From NCBI RefSeq assembly GCF_009873495.1, contig NZ_CP046703.1, positions 5,043,501 to 5,107,500 of the forward strand: a DNA stretch of 64,000 bases, in the 5' to 3' direction. The number at the start of each line of letters is the position of its first letter. Position 1 is the stretch's first letter. Below the pieces are notes generated by a model. The model ran no database searches, was not told where the DNA came from, and worked only from the letters and a program-made list of their open reading frames with translations. Both the position numbers and the translations under genes were made by a program. Shown here piece by piece: positions 54,825 to 63,407 of this stretch. This stretch comes from Nostoc sp. ATCC 53789 (lineage in GTDB: Bacteria > Cyanobacteriota > Cyanobacteriia > Cyanobacteriales > Nostocaceae).

Positions 54825-55105
54825 AATAATTGTCATTGATACAAATGTTTTACTTAGTGCGGCTCTAAGTCCTAATGGGACATCCCGTAAAGCCTTAGAT
54901 AAAGTATATAAAGAATTTACAATTGCTCAAAGCGATGAAACTTATCAAGAATTAAACACACGAATTTACAAACGTAAGTTCGATAAATATATCTCAGATA
55001 AAGACCGACAAGATTTTTTGGAAATAGTTAAAAAGTACAGTCAATTTATAGAAGTAAAATCTCAAATAAACACCTGTAGAGATCCAGATGACAACAAATT
55101 TTTAG
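54814..55105 (+). pseudogene. PIN-domain toxin truncated by IS1634-like element
   Basis: A PIN-family RNase toxin starting MNHKIIVIDTNVLLSAALSP with the first catalytic Asp in IDTN, continuing SDETYQELNTRIYKRKFDKY and CRDPDDNKFL, where the second acidic cluster lies. The element begins at 55106, after about 97 codons; the family is about 140 residues, so the last strand with a final acidic residue is lost. The C-terminal rest is not recognisable beyond the element. The toxin is probably inactive. Confidence 0.78.
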
Positions 55106-56270
55106 CCCAGATTCCGCAGGTGCGCTCGTAAATGCTGTATTTTTGAAAATGACCTAAATGCTGCATTTTAGAAGCATGACAGCATCATTAAATATCAGGG
55201 TACAGGATATTGACCACTGCGGCATAGTCGCAGGCATCTGTGATGAGATGAATTTAGTAGAACAAATTAACCGACTGCTGGGAACTCACTCTCAAGAAAT
55301 CATCAGTGCAGGTCAAGTTGTAAAAGCAATGATTTTAAACGGATTAGGATTCGTGAGTGCGCCGTTATATTTGTTTGAAAAGTTTTTCGTAGGCAAAGCT
55401 ACCGAGCATCTTTTAGGAGAAGGAATACGTCCAGAACACTTAAACGATGACCGTTTGGGTCGAGTATTGGACAAATTATATGAGGCGGGACTAACGAAAG
55501 TCAAGCCAGAAAAGAAGCTGACCTCAAGCAGTTGGAAAAACGTTTAATTAAAAAGTTATCAGTTGCCCAATCCGAACTTCGGCAGTTGTCAAACCAAGAA
55601 TTTGCTTGCTCAAAAGATGCTCTGATTGCGGCACAACGGCTCAGTTCTAAGTTGCCCTTACACCAACTGGCTAATATCCAGGTTAAGGAAGTAAAAAAAC
55701 ATACTGGACGTGGTAGACCCAGTAAGGATGCTGCCCCTACCTTTTACTACCAAGTCGATGCCACGCTAGAACCCAAGGAAATAGCCATCGCCATCGAAAC
55801 CAAACGCGCTGGAAGATTTATTTTAGCGACCAATGTCCTCGATGCCGAAGAACTCAGCGATGAAGATGTTTTACGTGAATATAAGGCACAGCAGTCTACT
55901 GAGCGTGGTTTCCGATTTCTCAAAGACCCTTTATTTTTTACTTCCAGTGTCTTTCTCAATTCGACTGAGCGAGTTGCCGCATTAGCAATGATTATGGGTT
56001 TGTGCTTGCTTGTTTATAGTCTGGGTCAAAGAGCTTTACGTCAAGCCTTAGAACGGGCAAAAAAAACTATTGATAATCAGTTGGGTAAACCAACTTCTAC
56101 TCCCACCTTACGTTGGGTGTTCCAATGTTTTATGTCAATTCATTTGGTTACCGTCTCCCAAATCAAGCAAATTGCCAACTTAACCCATGAAAGGCAATGG
56201 ATTCTTCAGTTTTTTGGCGCTCCTTGTCGAAAATATTATCTTCTTTCTTAACTAACCTGCGGAATGTGGG
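55106..56270 (+). mobile_element. Internally deleted IS1634-like element, copy 2
   Basis: 1165 bp, no difference from copy 1 seen by eye, same orientation, offset exactly 6505 bp. It interrupts the PIN toxin gene. TTTAG precedes its left end (55101-55105) and also occurs at 56272-56276 after one extra G, so a 5-bp target duplication with a one-base shift is possible. Confidence 0.9.
55158..56251 (+). pseudogene. IS1634-family transposase, deleted and frameshifted (copy 2)
   Basis: Both partial frames (55158-55547 and 55532-56251) translate identically to those of copy 1, including the same out-of-frame deletion joint. The deletion therefore happened before the copies separated. Confidence 0.88.
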
Positions 56271-56321
56271 GTTTAGATGAATTCGCCAACAGTCTCATAG
56301 GATTTGTGGCTACACAAATAA

Positions 56322-56339
56322 AGCCCACTTGCGTGGGCT
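56322..56339. repeat. Intergenic hairpin AGCCCAC-TTGC-GTGGGCT
   Basis: A perfect 7-bp stem with a 4-base loop, of the same type as the repeat at 5278-5372. It lies downstream of element copy 2 and may terminate transcription. Confidence 0.6.
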
Positions 56340-56407
56340 AAGAGTAAGAGAAGAAACGTAGAGTGTGCGTAAGCCTTAATTTATTTCAGTCTATGTATTG
56401 AAGGTAA

Positions 56408-56662
56408 TTAGGACACCTCAGTTTTAATTTCCTGGATTTCCTTTAATGTTTGCCAGCCAGCTTGCCACTGGGAGTTATCTTGTAATAATTTGGCATTTAT
56501 CCAAAAACGGACTTTAGGATCGCAAGAAGCAACCATTTCGGCATAAACCCACTTAGCCTGATTTTTCCGATTGACAACTTGGAAGTGCCGCCAGCCATCA
56601 ACTTTTCGCTGTGCTGTCCATTTAGAACCAACTAGGTAAGGAAATTTTTGTTTTTTAGTCAT
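56408..56662 (-). CDS. TIGR02450 family Trp-rich protein
   Basis: An 84-residue protein with VGSKWTAQRKVDGWRHFQVV, WVYAEMVASCDPKVRFWINA and LLQDNSQWQAGWQTLKEI; it has seven Trp and matches the Trp-rich TIGR02450 pattern seen in cyanobacteria and some proteobacteria. Function unknown. Confidence 0.88.
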   Translation of the reverse strand: MTKKQKFPYLVGSKWTAQRKVDGWRHFQVVNRKNQAKWVYAEMVASCDPKVRFWINAKLLQDNSQWQAGWQTLKEIQEIKTEVS

Positions 56663-56692
56663 TTGTTATTCGTCATTTGTCATTTGTCATTG
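56660..56692. repeat. TCATTTG heptad repeats
   Basis: Three to four copies of GTCATTTG-type heptads immediately upstream of the Trp-rich protein gene's start, again touching a start codon. Confidence 0.75.
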
Positions 56693-56730
56693 GGAAAACA
56701 CTTTCTTTATCCCAAATTTCCAATATCCAA

Positions 56731-57105
56731 TTAAGATGTCACCAAATCGCCGTTACGGGTAAACTTCTGGCAATCCAACTCATTATCTTGCTGAACGCAT
56801 AGCGAAAACCATCTGATATGGCTCCAGCAGGTATTGATATTGTTGGTAATTTTGCGCTTTTTCTTGGAAAGGCGTTGTCTTACAACTTCATTAGGGCAAA
56901 GAATTTCTAACGTGCCTGTACCATCTTCATAATTGACAATGCGAAATAAACAGTCTTGCAACATAGCACGGCTGCTGCTGTCGAAGAACCGCTTAAATCG
57001 CTGTAGCTTTTCCCCTTCAGTCATTTGGCTGATGGGTTTTATTTTCAAGAAATCCTCATCCTCCAAATCAAAGTCATCATCTTCAAAGTCGTAGGGGTCA
57101 ATCAT
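56731..57105 (-). CDS. Hypothetical cyanobacterial protein
   Basis: A 124-residue protein beginning MIDPYDFEDDDFDLEDEDFL, a strongly acidic start, followed by EKLQRFKRFFDSSSRAMLQD, CLFRIVNYEDGTGTLEILCP and NEVVRQRLSKKKRKITNNIN. The middle resembles a nucleic-acid-binding alpha/beta unit by composition only. I do not recognise a family. ATG 57105 is preferred over 57114. Confidence 0.6.
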   Translation of the reverse strand: MIDPYDFEDDDFDLEDEDFLKIKPISQMTEGEKLQRFKRFFDSSSRAMLQDCLFRIVNYEDGTGTLEILCPNEVVRQRLSKKKRKITNNINTCWSHIRWFSLCVQQDNELDCQKFTRNGDLVTS

Positions 57106-57585
57106 TTTCAGCATCCACTATGCGACCTGGGATCATGGTAACTCTGTATGGGGTAGGAGGAAAATGGTGGAGGCAAGGTAGAAGAACTTTAATACATCAT
57201 GCTTACTTATGCATTTAGATTTATGCTGAGGTTCAGCCAGCTTCGGCAATAACCTTTCCAATTTCTTGAAGGGTTGCACCTGTTGCCAGCAACACAGCAA
57301 TGAATGGGAAATGAGAACTAGGGGAAAATACCACTTTTTCAAGATGTGAACACCGATCTAGGCGATCGCTATCCTGTTCTTACAATATCTATTGAGAACA
57401 GAAATTTTCTTTACTTGGTGTTCTGGTGGTAGCCTGCGACAAGCCCTCCGGGTGACGCTCCTAACGTCGCTAACGCTGCGCTAACAGCAGTCGCTCATGG
57501 GGGAAACCCCTTTGGCGCTAGCCTCTCCCTTTGGGAGAAGACCGCGCTGCTTCACCACTACGCCTCTACGTTCCTGAAAAAGCCT
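57106..57585. other. Intergenic region upstream of clpB with complex repeat
   Basis: 480 bases. The first 300 are ordinary AT-rich DNA with an unsupported 69-codon frame. From about 57437 a GC-richer repeat block (see next entry) runs to within about 20 bp of clpB. Confidence 0.6.
57437..57570. repeat. GC-rich palindromic repeat block before clpB
   Basis: A block with several small inverted repeats (TGGGGGAAACCCC, TCTCCCTTTGGGAGA, GCGACAAGCC/CGCTAACGCTGCGC). Such mosaics are common in Nostoc intergenic DNA. Here it forms most of the clpB 5' region. Confidence 0.6.
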
Positions 57586-60204
57586 ATGCAACCTACTAAT
57601 CCTAACCAATTTACAGAAAAAGCCTGGGAAGCGATCGCCCATACCCCCGATATTGTTAAACAATATCAACAACAACAAATTGAAAGCGAACACCTGATGA
57701 AGGCGTTGCTAGAACAAGATGGTCTAGCAACTGGGATTCTCACCAAAGCGGGTGTTAACCTCCAAAAACTGCGCGATCGCACCGAACAATTTTTTCAACG
57801 TCAGCCAAAAGTATCTGGTACTAGCAGTTCTGTTTACTTGGGACGCAGCTTAGATACACTTCTAGACCGGGCAGATGTGTATCGCAAAGAGTTTCAAGAT
57901 GAATATATTTCAATTGAACACTTATTGCTGGCTTACGCTAAAGATGACCGCTTTGGCAAAGCTTTATTCCAAGAATTCGGTTTAGACGAAGGCAAACTAA
58001 AAGATATTATTAAACAAGTTCGGGGGAGCCAAAAAGTGACCGACCAAAATCCAGAAGGCAAATACGAAGCACTGGAAAAATATGGGCGTGATCTCACAGA
58101 AGCCGCGCGTAAAGGTCAACTCGATCCAGTGATTGGGCGGGATGATGAGATTCGCCGCACTGTCCAAATTCTGTCTCGCCGCACCAAGAATAATCCTGTG
58201 CTAATTGGTGAACCGGGTGTTGGTAAAACTGCGATCGCTGAAGGATTAGCACAGCGCATTATCGCAGGTGATGTACCCCAGTCCCTCAAAGACCGCAAGC
58301 TAATTTCTTTAGATATGGGTGCTTTGATTGCGGGGGCAAAATTCCGGGGTGAATTTGAAGAACGCCTGAAAGCAGTATTAAAAGAAGTTACTGAATCTGG
58401 CGGCAATATTGTTTTATTTATTGATGAAATTCACACCGTTGTCGGCGCTGGTGCAACCCAAGGTGCGATGGATGCGGGTAACTTGTTAAAACCAATGTTG
58501 GCGCGGGGCGAATTGCGCTGTATTGGGGCGACAACTCTGGATGAATACCGCAAACATATCGAAAAGGATGCCGCACTAGAAAGACGCTTCCAGCAAGTTT
58601 ATGTCGATCAACCTAGTGTAGAAGATAGTATTTCGATTTTGCGTGGGTTGAGAGAACGTTATGAAAACCACCACGGGGTAAAGATTTCTGATAGTGCTTT
58701 AGTCGCCGCCGCCGTATTGTCGAGTCGATATATTAGCGATCGCTTCCTCCCTGATAAAGCCATTGACTTGGTAGATGAAGCCGCCGCCAGATTAAAAATG
58801 GAGATTACCTCCAAACCAGAAGAACTCGACGAAATCGATCGCAAGATTCTGCAATTGGAAATGGAGAAGCTATCGCTACAAAAAGAAAGCGATGCCGCTT
58901 CTCGTGAACGTCTAGAAAGACTAGAAAAAGAAATTGCCGATCTCAAAGAAGAACAAAGAACCCTAAATACTCAATGGCAATCTGAAAAAGATATCATTGA
59001 CAAAATTCAGTCCGTTAAAAAAGAGATTGAACGGGTCAATTTAGAGATTCAGCAAGCAGAACGCGATTACGACCTTAACCGCGCTGCGGAGTTGAAATAC
59101 GGTAATTTAACTAGTTTGCATCGTCAGTTGGAAGCAGTAGAAGCTGAATTGGCAAGTGCCCAAAGAAGTGGAAAATCACTATTACGGGAAGAAGTCACAG
59201 AAGCTGATATTGCCGAAATTATTTCTAAATGGACAGGAATTCCCATCAGCAAGCTGGTGGAATCTGAGAAAGAGAAACTACTGCATTTAGAAGATGAACT
59301 ACACCACCGCGTGATTGGACAAGAAGAAGCAGTCACAGCCGTAGCGGATGCAATTCAGCGATCGCGCGCTGGACTGGCTGATCCCAATCGTCCTATCGCT
59401 AGCTTTATTTTCCTTGGGCCTACGGGTGTCGGTAAAACCGAGTTGGCGAAAGCGCTGGCGGGCTATATGTTCGATAGCGAAGATGCGCTGGTGCGAATCG
59501 ATATGTCGGAATATATGGAGAAACATGCCGTCTCCCGCTTAATCGGTGCGCCTCCAGGATATGTGGGTTACGAAGAAGGTGGACAACTAACAGAAGCGAT
59601 TCGCCGCCGTCCTTACTCAGTGATTCTCTTTGACGAAATCGAGAAAGCACACCCTGATGTTTTTAATATCTTCTTGCAAATTCTCGATGATGGTCGCGTC
59701 ACTGATGCCCAAGGTCATAAGGTGGACTTCAAGAACGCTATTATCATTATGACTAGCAACATCGGTTCGCAATACATTCTTGATGTCGCTGGGGATAACG
59801 CCCACTACGACGAAATGCGCCGTCGAGTCATGGAAGCGATGCGGAATAGCTTCCGTCCAGAATTCCTCAACCGGATTGACGAAATCATCATCTTCCACGG
59901 TTTAGATAAGAAGGAATTGCGGCAAATTGTGCTGTTACAAGTACAAAGATTGCGGCAAAGATTGGCCGATCGCAAAATATCCCTCAAACTCTCGGATATT
60001 GCACTTGACTTTTTAGCAGAAGTAGGGTATGACCCAGTGTATGGGGCGCGTCCACTGAAGCGGGCGATTCAGCGAGAGTTAGAAACTCAAATTGCCAAAG
60101 CTATTTTGCGCGGTGAATTCAACAACGGCGACACCATCTTTGTAGATGTGCAAAATGAGCGTCTTTCTTTTAGTCGCTTACCCGTTGAGGTGTTTAGCAG
60201 CTAA
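57586..60204 (+). CDS. clpB: ATP-dependent chaperone ClpB
   Basis: An 872-residue hexameric disaggregase that works with DnaK to rescue aggregated proteins. Domains in order: Clp N-terminal repeats (residues 1-150), NBD1 with GEPGVGKT and VLFIDEIHTVVGAG, the ClpB-specific middle coiled coil (about 410-530, EKLSLQKESDAASRERLERL onward), NBD2 with GPTGVGKTELAKALA, DMSEYMEKHAVSRLIGAPPG and SVILFDEIEKAHPDVFN, and a C-terminal domain. The M-domain separates it from ClpC/ClpA. There is no obvious CIRCE or HrcA site. The start ATG 57586 fits the family. Confidence 0.97.
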   Translation: MQPTNPNQFTEKAWEAIAHTPDIVKQYQQQQIESEHLMKALLEQDGLATGILTKAGVNLQKLRDRTEQFFQRQPKVSGTSSSVYLGRSLDTLLDRADVYRKEFQDEYISIEHLLLAYAKDDRFGKALFQEFGLDEGKLKDIIKQVRGSQKVTDQNPEGKYEALEKYGRDLTEAARKGQLDPVIGRDDEIRRTVQILSRRTKNNPVLIGEPGVGKTAIAEGLAQRIIAGDVPQSLKDRKLISLDMGALIAGAKFRGEFEERLKAVLKEVTESGGNIVLFIDEIHTVVGAGATQGAMDAGNLLKPMLARGELRCIGATTLDEYRKHIEKDAALERRFQQVYVDQPSVEDSISILRGLRERYENHHGVKISDSALVAAAVLSSRYISDRFLPDKAIDLVDEAAARLKMEITSKPEELDEIDRKILQLEMEKLSLQKESDAASRERLERLEKEIADLKEEQRTLNTQWQSEKDIIDKIQSVKKEIERVNLEIQQAERDYDLNRAAELKYGNLTSLHRQLEAVEAELASAQRSGKSLLREEVTEADIAEIISKWTGIPISKLVESEKEKLLHLEDELHHRVIGQEEAVTAVADAIQRSRAGLADPNRPIASFIFLGPTGVGKTELAKALAGYMFDSEDALVRIDMSEYMEKHAVSRLIGAPPGYVGYEEGGQLTEAIRRRPYSVILFDEIEKAHPDVFNIFLQILDDGRVTDAQGHKVDFKNAIIIMTSNIGSQYILDVAGDNAHYDEMRRRVMEAMRNSFRPEFLNRIDEIIIFHGLDKKELRQIVLLQVQRLRQRLADRKISLKLSDIALDFLAEVGYDPVYGARPLKRAIQRELETQIAKAILRGEFNNGDTIFVDVQNERLSFSRLPVEVFSS

Positions 60205-60221
60205 TTAGTCGAATATAAAAC

Positions 60222-60314
60222 ACCTCTCCCTCGTTTTACGCAGTAGAACCGTCCCTCTCCAAGCCGGAGAGGGATCAGCTTGAACTTTAGTTCAAGGCAG
60301 GGAGAGGTTTTTTA
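60222..60314. terminator. Three-way-junction hairpin after clpB
   Basis: An outer 10-bp stem ACCTCTCCCT / AGGGAGAGGT (60222-60231, 60299-60308) encloses two perfect hairpins: TCCCTCTCC/GGAGAGGGA (60252-60274) and CTTGAAC/GTTCAAG (60279-60296). TTTTTT follows the outer stem. It can act as the clpB terminator but is far more elaborate than needed; similar elements recur in cyanobacterial genomes. Confidence 0.8.
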
Positions 60315-60356
60315 AACTCACTTTTTAAATGATTGAACTACACTATTCCCCATTCC

Positions 60357-60911
60357 CTACTGTTTACAAATCACTTGTCGCATTTTCCGCATATTTGCAG
60401 GCAACTCAAAGTTCATTGCTTGTTGAATGAAAATTGATGGAATAGGAATCAGAGGTGTAGCTTGCACAGTATAAGCAAGCAACGTGCCATTTCCGCAATC
60501 TTTTAGTTCTAAATTGGCGTTAAAATCTTCAAAAGTCCCTTTTTCCATACGGAATTGGATTTGTTGCCCCAGCACCTCTACAACGCTGAGGTAAATTTCC
60601 ACTTGAGCTGTGAAAAAGAAAAAGGCTTTTTGTGCTGCTTGATATAGGCGCTTAACTTCACCTTTGTGTGATATCTCGCTTTTAGTGATATCAGGAAAAT
60701 ATTGCACCCACCGGGGATAGTCAGTTAATTGCTGCCAAACTTGCGATCGCACCATCGGCAAATACATCCAGGCTGTCACTGCGCCACCACACGCCTTGTG
60801 CGATCGCGTTTCTACCAAGATTTCACCCTGTACCAGCAACTTTTGTTTATCTTGACTCCAAGCCATATCTGAACCTGCAATAATTGAGTCTGAGATATGA
60901 GACGCAGACAT
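60357..60911 (-). CDS. SRPBCC family protein (polyketide cyclase/dehydrase-like)
   Basis: A 184-residue protein with the START-like fold: TAWMYLPMVRSQVWQQLTDY then PRWVQYFPDITKSEISHKGE, VKRLYQAAQKAFFFFTAQVE and a C-terminal helix ANMRKMRQVI. Proteins of this type bind hydrophobic ligands; no catalytic residue can be named. It is convergent with clpB. Confidence 0.8.
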   Translation of the reverse strand: MSASHISDSIIAGSDMAWSQDKQKLLVQGEILVETRSHKACGGAVTAWMYLPMVRSQVWQQLTDYPRWVQYFPDITKSEISHKGEVKRLYQAAQKAFFFFTAQVEIYLSVVEVLGQQIQFRMEKGTFEDFNANLELKDCGNGTLLAYTVQATPLIPIPSIFIQQAMNFELPANMRKMRQVICKQ

Positions 60912-61331
60912 AATGATTTTAGTTACTCCTCAACTCATCCACCTAAATAGAATTGAAACTACAAGCTATAAAACTTGATTTAGATCCAATCCATTAAATT
61001 TTAGTTCCAGTGTAATCCCGATCCTTTCCGGAAAGGGTGAGTTTTTAGTAATTATTTCAGTTACTTTACTGTAAAACCTGTAGCTGTAATCACAATTAAC
61101 ACAATCAATACTTAAGTGGACTTGATAATAACAGTATTTATAAATGAAAAACTAAGTTCTTAACAGCTAGAATGGCACAAACACTATTTGATATCAAGCA
61201 CCTTACCCAACCTCTGGATAGGATCTCTCGATTTTTATGTATTATTTATGATGAAATTGTAACTTCATCATAACTTCATATTTGATTGTCAATATCAAGT
61301 GTAATTTCTGTTGAGTTGAGAGGAAAATTAA
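60912..61331. other. Intergenic region, no gene seen
   Basis: 420 bases between divergent genes. It has a perfect 14-bp palindrome CCTTTCCGGAAAGG at 61023-61036, and TAACTTCATCATAACTTCAT direct repeats near 61258-61280. No ORF or RNA gene was recognised. Confidence 0.5.
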
Positions 61332-61526
61332 GTGAGTCAATCTTCTTTAAATCGTAGATTAATCCAGATTTTTGGTATTCTTCTTGGTGTTAGTGTAGCC
61401 GTTTGGGTACTGAGAGGCTTTGGTATTCTCACTTTTATTCCAGGTGGAATAATTTTGCTACTGCTACTAGGGGCGATCGCGATCGGGATTATCAGTTATG
61501 CCCAAAGGACTTGGTGGCGTTTGTAA
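61332..61526 (+). CDS. Small two-helix membrane protein
   Basis: A 64-residue protein from GTG 61332, with hydrophobic stretches IFGILLGVSVAVWVLRGFGI and FIPGGIILLLLLGAIAIGII and a basic end YAQRTWWRL. GAGAGG at 61318-61323 is a suitable ribosome binding site. Conserved hypothetical in style; function unknown. Confidence 0.65.
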   Translation: MSQSSLNRRLIQIFGILLGVSVAVWVLRGFGILTFIPGGIILLLLLGAIAIGIISYAQRTWWRL

Positions 61527-61686
61527 TCTGAATCTCTCATAATCTGGGAAATTGCCGCCAACGGTACACGCCTTACCCGATAAGCCTTTATCCTCTCGTT
61601 TAAGAATTGTAGCGTGAGCATTTTCACTTACTACCAAAAGTATCTAATAGGGAAGCGATGCCAACAATTTATTAGGAGAAAGAAAC

Positions 61687-61848
61687 ATGACAAAGTATAT
61701 ATGTACCGTTTGCGGCTATGAATATGACCCAGAATTCGGCGATCCAGATAGCGATATAGCGCCGGGAACAGCTTTTGAAGATATACCAGATGATTGGGTA
61801 TGCCCGACTTGTGGTGCCACAAAAGATCAATTTGAAGTAGTTGAATAG
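61687..61848 (+). CDS. Rubredoxin (soluble, 53 residues)
   Basis: A short gene encoding MTKYICTVCGYEYDPEFGDP followed by DSDIAPGTAFEDIPDDWVCP and TCGATKDQFEVVE. C6, C9, C39 and C42 form the two CxxCG iron knuckles of rubredoxin, and the length is the classic 53. AGGAG at 61673-61677 precedes ATG 61687. It lacks the C-terminal membrane anchor of cyanobacterial RubA, so it is a soluble electron carrier. The flavoprotein gene 52 bp downstream is on the same strand and could be a redox partner, which is inference. Confidence 0.95.
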   Translation: MTKYICTVCGYEYDPEFGDPDSDIAPGTAFEDIPDDWVCPTCGATKDQFEVVE

Positions 61849-61900
61849 TGAAGATAAGGGCTAGCCTAGTAAAGTACGTGCTATTGAGAAATTTTAGAAT

Positions 61901-63145
61901 TTGCTACCGTTACGAATCGTAGTTATAGGGGGTGGGGCTGCGGGATTTTTTGGCGCGATCGCTTGTGCTAAAGCCAATCCCGATGCCCAGGTTACTTTAC
62001 TCGAAGCCAGTCGTCAACCACTGGCGAAAGTGCTAATTTCTGGTGGTGGACGCTGCAACGTCACTCACGCTTGCTTTGACGCGGAGGAGTTAGTCCAAAA
62101 TTACCCCAGAGGTGCAAAAGCTTTGCGGGGTGCTTTGACTCGCTTTGGCCCTCAAGATACAGTAGCTTGGTTTGCTGCTAGTGGAGTCTATCTAAAAACT
62201 GAAGCTGATGGCCGGATGTTTCCTGTCACCAATACTTCAGAAACCATTGTGGAATGTCTGATTAAATCGGTGGCGACATCTGGGGTAAAACTCCGTGTCG
62301 GTACACACGTAACTTCCGTGAAACGAAGTACAGCAGATGAGGGGTTTGATATTCTTCTCAAGTCGGGAGAGACGATTAAATGTGATCGCCTACTTCTTGC
62401 CACCGGCAGTAGTATTGTCGGTTATAAAATTGTCCGAGAGTTAGGTCATCAAATAGAACCGCCAGTACCCTCGTTATTTACCTTCAACATTGCCGATCAA
62501 AAGTTGCGAGAGTTAGCTGGAGTTAGCATTAACCCTGTCCAATTAAGGTTATCGGCGGGCGGAAAATCCCAATTACAACAAACTGGGCCATTGCTCATTA
62601 CCCACTGGGGTTTGAGTGGTCCGGCTGTTTTAAAGCTTTCTGCTTGGGGTGCGAGAGTTTTGCACGAAAGTCGCTATCAAGCCAAATTATTGATTAATTG
62701 GCTGCCCCTTATGCACCAAGAACAAGTGCGAGAAAAAGTTTTAGCAGTTAAAGATGAATGGGGAAAGAAAGCGATCGCATTGCATCGCGGCGTTGATTTA
62801 CCCCATCGTCTCTGGCAATATATCATTGCCCGTGCAGGCATTACCACAGACGACCGTTGGGCAGAAATATCTAGCAAAACCTTAAATCAACTGGTGCAAG
62901 AACTTACTCAAGGACAATACTTAATCAACGGCAAAGGAGCCTTTAAAGAAGAATTTGTTACCTGTGGCGGCGTTAACCTCAAAGAAGTCAACTTCAAGAC
63001 GATGGAAAGTAGGTTAGTTCCTGGCCTTTATTTTGCTGGAGAAATTTTAGATATTGATGGCGTTACCGGTGGGTTTAACTTCCAAAGTGCTTGGACAACC
63101 GGGTATTTGGCAGGGATAGCAATGGCGAATAGCCAGACAGCTTAA
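61901..63145 (+). CDS. BaiN/HI0933-like FAD-dependent oxidoreductase
   Basis: A 414-residue flavoprotein. The dinucleotide-binding motif is VVIGGGAAGFFGAI at residues 7-20, the family signature LAKVLISGGGRCNVTHA follows at 42-58, and the C-terminal FAD site is LYFAGEILDIDGVTGGFNFQ, then SAWTTGYLAG. This matches the HI0933/BaiN-like group (NAD(P)/FAD-dependent oxidoreductases of largely unknown substrate). TTG 61901 is the best start. It may be co-transcribed with the rubredoxin gene. Confidence 0.9.
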   Translation: MLPLRIVVIGGGAAGFFGAIACAKANPDAQVTLLEASRQPLAKVLISGGGRCNVTHACFDAEELVQNYPRGAKALRGALTRFGPQDTVAWFAASGVYLKTEADGRMFPVTNTSETIVECLIKSVATSGVKLRVGTHVTSVKRSTADEGFDILLKSGETIKCDRLLLATGSSIVGYKIVRELGHQIEPPVPSLFTFNIADQKLRELAGVSINPVQLRLSAGGKSQLQQTGPLLITHWGLSGPAVLKLSAWGARVLHESRYQAKLLINWLPLMHQEQVREKVLAVKDEWGKKAIALHRGVDLPHRLWQYIIARAGITTDDRWAEISSKTLNQLVQELTQGQYLINGKGAFKEEFVTCGGVNLKEVNFKTMESRLVPGLYFAGEILDIDGVTGGFNFQSAWTTGYLAGIAMANSQTA

Positions 63146-63156
63146 GAGAGTTTGTA

Positions 63157-63199
63157 GTAAGTACTTTAGTGCTTAGAAAGCATAGGCTAAAGTCCTTAC
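63157..63199 (+). terminator. Hairpin after the flavoprotein gene
   Basis: GTAAG-T-ACTTTAG pairs with CTAAAGT-C-CTTAC (one mismatch) and an inner TGCTT/AAGCA hairpin closes the loop. It starts 11 bp after the stop. Confidence 0.55.
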
Positions 63200-63407
63200 T
63201 GCGAACTTATTAAAATAATGTAGTAGATTACTATTTTTACTATTTAACAAGCTTTCTCTTAATTCTTGTATATGATTAATCATTTCAAAATATCGAAGTT
63301 TATAGAGGAGAAATAATCTCTATATTAATTACTAATTATCTTGCTAGTACAAAGCGGCAAAAATAAAGCTACCATCCTTTGTAGATCAATTTTGAACACA
63401 CCCAACA

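Noticed and set aside
48601..56270. Active composite transposon carrying chlLN
   Set aside because: Both bounding transposase genes are deleted and frameshifted and there is no matching target duplication at the outer borders, so only the bracketing is claimed, not activity.
57133..57342. 69-codon minus-strand frame upstream of clpB
   Set aside because: No ribosome binding site, no recognisable family and unlike coding composition.
57106..57585. CIRCE heat-shock element before clpB
   Set aside because: The TTAGCACTC-N9-GAGTGCTAA pattern is not present; the palindromes there are unrelated.
61023..61036. Palindrome CCTTTCCGGAAAGG as an operator
   Set aside because: A spacer-free 14-mer in an intergenic region with no other support; noted but not called as a regulatory site.
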